This document shows positions 32,795 through 36,590 of a DNA stretch of 36,590 nucleotides, piece by piece. Source of the DNA: an uncultured Bacilli bacterium (GTDB lineage Bacteria > Bacillota_I > Bacilli_A > RF39 > UBA660); assembly GCA_947589495.1 (NCBI GenBank), contig CANQAK010000007.1:1-36590 (forward strand), written 5' to 3'. Position 1 is the stretch's first letter. Each line of letters starts with the position of its first letter. The notes under the pieces are model-generated. The model was not told the DNA's origin and ran no database searches. It was given only the letters and a program-made list of their open reading frames with translations. A program made the translations under genes and the position numbers.

Positions 32795-33751
32795 ATGAAG
32801 TTAAAAGATGAAGTAAAAGAAATGAGAAAAGAATGGGTTCACGAAGGGTATACAAGAATAATTAAGGATTTTAAAGATTATGATAAAATTACTAGAGGTC
32901 AAATGGTTGACGAAATTGTAGAGTATTATCATAGTTTTGATGTCATTTCAAGCATGTGTACATATAATGAATTAATGCTTTTAAAAAAAATATTAAATAA
33001 TAAAGTTACATATAAAGAACTTAAAAAATCCAAAAAAGAATTTGAGCTTCATGAATTATTAAGAAAATTTTTAATTATTGATACAATAGATGAAGAAGTA
33101 TGTGTACCAGAAGAACTTCAAGATGTTGTTAAATTAGCAATTAAAGAATGTGATAAATATTATATGGAAGTAAATGATGAAATAAATGATTTATTAATTG
33201 GTTTAATGAAAATATATGGTATTATTACTCCAGAAGATCTTTTAGATATATTACAAACTTATATAGATATATCTGATGAACACTTTTATTTCCATTTAAG
33301 TACTAATGAAAATTTTAGTTTTAATACTTATCATGTCTATGTTAATGATATAGTATATTTAATATATGAACCATATTATATATTTGAAGATATATTAGTT
33401 AATAATATAAATGATGAATTAGACTATAAAATTAGAGATGAAGAAGAAGTAATATATTTAAGAAAACATGATTTTTATGATAAAAATAAAGATATTTTAA
33501 AATTTTTAACAGAAGTAAAAAAATTAACATTTTTCCATTTTACATTATTTGACGCTATGCTGAAATGTGTAGTAATTAATGATGATAGAAAAAAATTAAT
33601 TCAAAGCTTTAGAAATATTCCAGCATTAAAAAATAATAATTTAGATGAAGTAATTGAATTAATGAATAAAGCAATGGATAATATGCCTTCTTCAATACTT
33701 AAAGGTTATACTAAAAAAGAGTATGATATGATAAAAGGTAATAATGAATAA
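32795..33751 (+). CDS. Hypothetical protein, 318 residues
   Basis: A soluble, acidic, helix-rich protein without signal peptide. It starts MKLKDEVKEMRKEW, has an HELLRKFLIID-like winged-helix-looking part near residue 90 and a GIITPEDLLDIL segment near 145. This second motif resembles plasmid or phage-type 'Rho/SEC-C-like' helical proteins only loosely; I assign no family. ATG 32795 follows AAGGAG and a TTGAAA-16-TAATAT promoter. It overlaps the next gene by 8 bp. Confidence 0.6.
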   Translation: MKLKDEVKEMRKEWVHEGYTRIIKDFKDYDKITRGQMVDEIVEYYHSFDVISSMCTYNELMLLKKILNNKVTYKELKKSKKEFELHELLRKFLIIDTIDEEVCVPEELQDVVKLAIKECDKYYMEVNDEINDLLIGLMKIYGIITPEDLLDILQTYIDISDEHFYFHLSTNENFSFNTYHVYVNDIVYLIYEPYYIFEDILVNNINDELDYKIRDEEEVIYLRKHDFYDKNKDILKFLTEVKKLTFFHFTLFDAMLKCVVINDDRKKLIQSFRNIPALKNNNLDEVIELMNKAMDNMPSSILKGYTKKEYDMIKGNNE

Positions 33752-34385
33752 TAAAGATATTAAAAATTATAAAATTTATAAAGAAAAAATAGGGGAAATA
33801 ATAGAAAATTGTATGTTATATACATATAACTTTAAATTAGAAGAAAAATTTTATAACTTATTAAATAATAATAATGTTAGGTTTGATTTTAATGATACTA
33901 ATGTAGTTATAAATTTAACTGTATTTCATCGAGTTTCTAAAGAAGATACTATTTTTGAAAAATATATGAAAGAATATATTGGATTATTTCATAATGATTA
34001 TAAATATTATAATGCTATTAAAAATACATATGTAGAATCATTATTTGAAATAAAAAATATAGATAATAAAAATAATATAGTTACTTTATTAGATATGTAT
34101 ACTAATAAAGAATATAATGTTACTGATATTACTTTATCTAATTCTTCAAAAGATTTAATAGGAAGTTATATTTATACTTCTTTAGTAACTATTAATGAAT
34201 TTACTATTATTACAGAATATGGTTTTGTGTTTCTAAAAAATAATCATCCAAATATTTTAAGAGAAATTAAAATAAAAACTAATAGACTTAATATAAATAA
34301 TGATGTAACAAAAAGATTTATTGCTTGTTATAAAATGTTTCAAAAAGAAGATGATATAAGTTTTTATCTAAATGAATTAGTTTAA
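33744..34385 (+). CDS. Hypothetical protein, 213 residues, coupled to the gene before it
   Basis: Starts at ATG 33744 inside the end of the 318-residue gene. Soluble, Asn/Tyr/Ile-rich, beta-rich in the middle (LFEIKNIDNKNNIVTLLDMYTNKEYNVTDI) in a way seen in proteins of the 'SEC-C-associated' or YchJ-neighbour type, but without zinc Cys. No family recognised. No terminator is obvious after its stop; the antisense promoter of the candidate toxin locus begins 8 bp later. Confidence 0.6.
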   Translation: MNNKDIKNYKIYKEKIGEIIENCMLYTYNFKLEEKFYNLLNNNNVRFDFNDTNVVINLTVFHRVSKEDTIFEKYMKEYIGLFHNDYKYYNAIKNTYVESLFEIKNIDNKNNIVTLLDMYTNKEYNVTDITLSNSSKDLIGSYIYTSLVTINEFTIITEYGFVFLKNNHPNILREIKIKTNRLNINNDVTKRFIACYKMFQKEDDISFYLNELV

Positions 34386-34392
34386 AAAAAGA

Positions 34393-34421
34393 TTGTAATA
34401 TATATAAAAATAGAGTATACT
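34393..34421 (+). promoter_or_regulatory. Promoter of candidate antitoxin RNA
   Basis: TTGTAA (34393-34398), 17-bp spacer, TATACT (34416-34421). No ORF with ribosome binding site follows on this strand before the terminator at 34472-34507. Confidence 0.5.
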
Positions 34422-34427
34422 AAATAT

Positions 34428-34507
34428 ATAGGAAGTGTGATATTTCACGCCACCTAATATTATTATTAGCTAGACGTTATTCTATTACAATATGGACGAC
34501 GTCTTTT
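34428..34507 (+). ncRNA. Candidate antitoxin antisense RNA, about 80 nt
   Basis: Runs from the promoter at 34393-34421 to a hairpin AGACGT (34472-34477) / ACGTCT (34499-34504) followed by four T. It contains a second small hairpin CTAATA/TATTAG (34454-34469) whose flank CACCT is complementary to the toxin's AGGTG ribosome binding site. It overlaps the last ten codons of the peptide gene on the opposite strand. Ends are predicted. Confidence 0.4.
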
Positions 34508-34584
34508 AATTTGTCTATTAAAATAATAATAGACAAAATTAGTATAATTAATAACAAGAACTTATTCAAAGTTTTTGCTTTCAT
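34477..34584 (-). CDS. Candidate type I toxin: 35-residue hydrophobic peptide
   Basis: A short ORF on the minus strand, ATG 34584 to TAA 34477-34479. The peptide has a basic N-terminus (MKAKTLNKF), one very hydrophobic helix (about residues 10-23, Leu/Ile) and a short charged tail (DKLKDVVHIVIE). It has an excellent ribosome binding site, GAGGTGAG six bases before ATG, and a consensus-like promoter. Size, topology and the overlapping antisense unit are those of Fst/Ldr/TxpA-type type I toxins. The upstream TCACCT (34642-34637) can pair with the ribosome binding site. No database family was checked. Confidence 0.5.
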   Translation of the reverse strand: MKAKTLNKFLLLIILILSIIILIDKLKDVVHIVIE

Positions 34585-34671
34585 AACCGTCTCACCTCAC
34601 TTCCAAAAGACAAAATCCCCCTGAAAATCGGTTTAAAGGTGACGTCAGTACCAACACTTCCATAAGTCTCT

Positions 34672-34700
34672 ATTAAATAATAGAAGTTTTTATTTGTAAA
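34672..34700 (-). promoter_or_regulatory. Promoter of the candidate toxin mRNA
   Basis: Minus strand TTTACA (34700-34695), 17-bp spacer, TTTAAT (34677-34672). The 5' UTR is about 80 nt and includes a GACGTC palindrome and an anti-Shine-Dalgarno hexamer TCACCT. Confidence 0.5.
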
Positions 34701-34743
34701 TACTTTCGACAAAACTGGTCAAAATAAGACATAAGAAAAATGT

Positions 34744-34874
34744 AAAGTTAACAACAAAATAAAAATTGAAACTTGACTCCGGGGGGGGTATTATATAATA
34801 ACCTTAAGAAATAGAAGAGTTAATAAATATGAGTAAGTTATTAACAAAAAGAAAAGGTGAATTATATAATGGAG
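34744..34874 (+). repeat. Leader repeat copy B upstream of DGR target 3
   Basis: Nearly identical to 17121-17252. The GTTAATAA (34819-34826) / TTATTAAC (34838-34845) inverted repeat and the AAAAGGTGA ribosome binding site are conserved. The stretch between the -10 box and the hairpin differs, which shows selection or recent copying of the functional blocks. Confidence 0.85.
34773..34799 (+). promoter_or_regulatory. Promoter with G8 tract in the spacer (target 3)
   Basis: TTGACT (34773-34778), 15-bp spacer with eight G (34781-34788), TATAAT (34794-34799). Same G count and spacer length as copy A. Confidence 0.6.
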
Positions 34875-36136
34875 AAGAAAAAGATAATAGTGTTAGCACT
34901 TACAGTAGTATTAATAATGTCAATATATATGACATATAGAACATATGAAAATAAACCAAAAGAATTACCAGAAGAAAAAGAAAAAATAGAAACAAAGAAA
35001 AAACAATTTGCCATGTATATAAAAGAAGGGGATAATTATGTAGAATATCATGGAGATGAGGGAAAAGAAAATTTATTTCCAGAAGGATATAAATTAAATG
35101 AAGAACAAAGTAGATGTGAAGATATAGATGGAAATAAAATAGATGATATAACATTTAATACAGATACAAATAGTATAACAGTAACAAGTAATAAAACTGC
35201 ATATTGTTATTTATATTTTGATAAAGAATTACCTAAAACATTGCAAACACTGCAAAGTAAAGCCAGTAGCGGATTAAGCGAAGGCTTAATTGGAGGAATG
35301 TATAGATATCAAGGAACAAATGATGTAGTAAAAAATAATTATATATGTTTAAAAGAAGCAGGACAAGCAAATTGTACAGATAAAAGTGATAACATGTATC
35401 GAATCATAGGAATCACAGAAGAAGGAAATATCAAAGTCATGAAACAAACAAAATATACAGATAGTGATGGTACAGATAAATTTGCATGGAGCACGAATGT
35501 TACTGATTCACAATGTGGAGAAAATGGTGTCCAGAATGGCCAAACAGCGATATATATCAAAGACTTAATGGAAACAATGGATTTATAAGTACATTAAATG
35601 AAAATATTAAAAATAAAATAGAAGCACAAAACTGGTGGTATGGAGATATGCATAATGATTTTGTAGGAACATTGAGTGCAGATGAAGTATACAAAGTAGA
35701 GACAGGACAAATGGATACAAAATACTATGGACATAGTTCAAGTGATAAAGCAGAAGTAACAAATCAAAGATGGACAAAAATGGAAGAAAAAGCCAATATA
35801 GGATTAATATATTTACATGATTATTATTACCAAGCAAAACAAGAAAGCTGTCATAATACAAAAAATAGTAATTATAAAGATTGCATAAATCAAGGATGGA
35901 TGCACATGAAAAATAACGGAGGAGGATCGTTAGATTACGAATGGACCATAACACGGTCCGGTCGATCGAGCGATATAGGAATTGGTTTTGGTGCGTGGTT
36001 AATCAGGAGTTATGGAAATAACGCTGCCAACTCCATGGAAGGAAGTGAGACAATTCGTCCGGTCTTCTATCTACAGTCTACTATAGAATTAGGTGGAGCA
36101 GGATCAACTTCTGAACCATTTTATATAAAAAATTAG
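34869..36136 (+). pseudogene. DGR-family target 3, broken by a one-base deletion
   Basis: Start ATG 34869 (AAAAGGTGA upstream). Frame 1 gives anchor (about 6-22), the shared N-module (QFAMYIK, SRCED, CYLYFD) and display domain through NMYRIIGITEEGNIKVMKQT. Near 35526-35529 the expected Gly-Cys-Pro-Glu-Trp-Pro codons are one base short; frame 1 then runs to TAA at 35588, while CPEWPNSDIYQRLN and the whole rest of the domain continue in another frame from about 35527 to TAG 36136. Restoring one base gives about 423 residues ending in VR4, RPVFYL and PFYIKN. The remainder is well conserved, so the lesion is recent, reversible by frameshift, or a sequencing error; there is no homopolymer at the site. 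Confidence 0.8.
35950..36062 (+). repeat. Degenerate variable repeat VR4 (target 3)
   Basis: Occupies the same 113-bp, in-register place between ATG/ATA of the W-T-(M/I) motif and RPVFYL, but differs from TR at many non-adenine bases, and its 3' anchor reads ACAATTCGTCCGG. It is unlikely to be a current substrate. Confidence 0.65.
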
Positions 36137-36145
36137 GAGTCCTTC

Positions 36146-36590
36146 ATGCAGAGAAAAAAATTAATAAAATGGGGAGTTGTAATATTATTAGTAATTGTAT
36201 TAATAAGTATGTTTATAATACATGAAGTTAAAGAGTATAATAAGGTATATGCTGATTTAGAAGATTTTAGTTCTTCTTTAAGTGAGTATGAACATATAGG
36301 TAATATTAATTTTGTTTCATATTTACCTAGTAAAATAAATGAATTTTTTATAGAAAAAAGTTGGGATATAACAGATAAAAAGTTAACTAAAAATAAAAAA
36401 CAAGTAATATGTTGGGTAGAAGAAACAAGTGAAGACAGGTATGACATATTTATAGGGGCCACTTCTCCAATATGTGCAAAAAACTTAGATGGAGCATTTG
36501 CGTTTCTAAATGTTGATAATATAAACTTTAGTAATTTAGATACAAGTGAAACAGTAAGTATGGAGAGTATGTTTAGGAATTTTGGAAGTT
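36146..36590 (+). CDS. BspA-like/DUF285 surface protein, N-terminal part (3' end outside window)
   Basis: ATG 36146 with AGGAG six bases upstream, 9 bp after the stop of target 3; the frame is open to the end of the window (148 codons). Basic N-terminus, membrane anchor (about 8-25), then an extracytoplasmic domain. Near the end, NLDGAFAFLNVDNINFSNLDTSETVSMESMF matches the BspA/DUF285 leucine-rich repeat ('FSNLDTSxVTxMxxMF'), common on surfaces of gut Firmicutes and mycoplasmas. It is probably cotranscribed with target 3 from the G8 promoter. Confidence 0.75.
   Translation, partial: MQRKKLIKWGVVILLVIVLISMFIIHEVKEYNKVYADLEDFSSSLSEYEHIGNINFVSYLPSKINEFFIEKSWDITDKKLTKNKKQVICWVEETSEDRYDIFIGATSPICAKNLDGAFAFLNVDNINFSNLDTSETVSMESMFRNFGS

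Noticed and set aside
1-36590. CRISPR array or rRNA genes
   Set aside because: I saw no regularly spaced direct repeats with unique spacers and no rRNA-like sequence.

Overview
The window is AT-rich (roughly 25-30% GC by eye) chromosomal DNA of an uncultured, low-GC Firmicutes-like bacterium. Gene content (rpsO-pnp, tmcAL, miaA, rpsT, yceD-rpmF), strong Shine-Dalgarno sites, the standard genetic code with TGG for Trp, and remnants of a sporulation gene set (spoIIP, a spore-coat-like protein) fit a Bacilli-class gut lineage such as RF39. The lineage is an inference; no marker here proves it.

Layout. 1-4550: the 3' end of an Rpn-family gene, then rpsO, pnp, an SPFH protein and an RluA-type pseudouridine synthase. 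4549-10340 (minus strand): a VanY-type carboxypeptidase, a two-gene operon for a Cys-rich repeat surface protein and a coiled-coil membrane protein, and a double-HTH regulator. 10636-14954: a complete diversity-generating retroelement (DGR): target gene with variable repeat VR1, template repeat TR in its own small-RNA unit, a MutS-domain-I-like ORF, Avd, the reverse transcriptase, and a fourth small ORF. 14978-17023: tmcAL and miaA. 17121-19482: a second, remote DGR target with two lectin-like domains (VR2 and VR3). 19523-24222: transglutaminase-like protein, rpsT, spoIIP and a partner, a PfkB kinase with a Gln/Asn tail, an Smr protein, an orphan antitoxin and two tRNAs. 24302-34385: SDR dehydrogenase, two NodB deacetylases, TPR protein, yceD-rpmF, CotD-like protein, acetyltransferase and an unknown gene pair. 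34386-36590: a candidate type I toxin-antitoxin locus, a third DGR-family target broken by a frameshift (VR4), and the start of a BspA/DUF285 surface protein.

How it fits together. The RT should copy the TR RNA with errors at adenines and write the cDNA into VRs. VR1 differs from TR at 15 positions and all 15 are TR adenines; VR3, 7 kb away behind two housekeeping genes, differs at 26 positions, 22 of them TR adenines. VR2 and VR4 keep the same 113-bp register but carry many non-adenine changes and a damaged 3' anchor, so they look retired. The proteins are single-pass membrane-anchored displays ending in a C-type-lectin-like domain.

The most unusual observation is that targets 2 and 3 share a nearly identical ~130-bp leader in which a run of eight G lies between the -35 and -10 boxes, giving a 15-bp spacer. 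In so AT-rich a genome this suggests slipped-strand on/off switching of expression on top of DGR sequence diversification. Other points of interest are an apparent ATA at the expected start position of the first DGR accessory gene, the complete absence of TGA stop codons, and a hidden 35-residue hydrophobic peptide with an overlapping antisense transcription unit.
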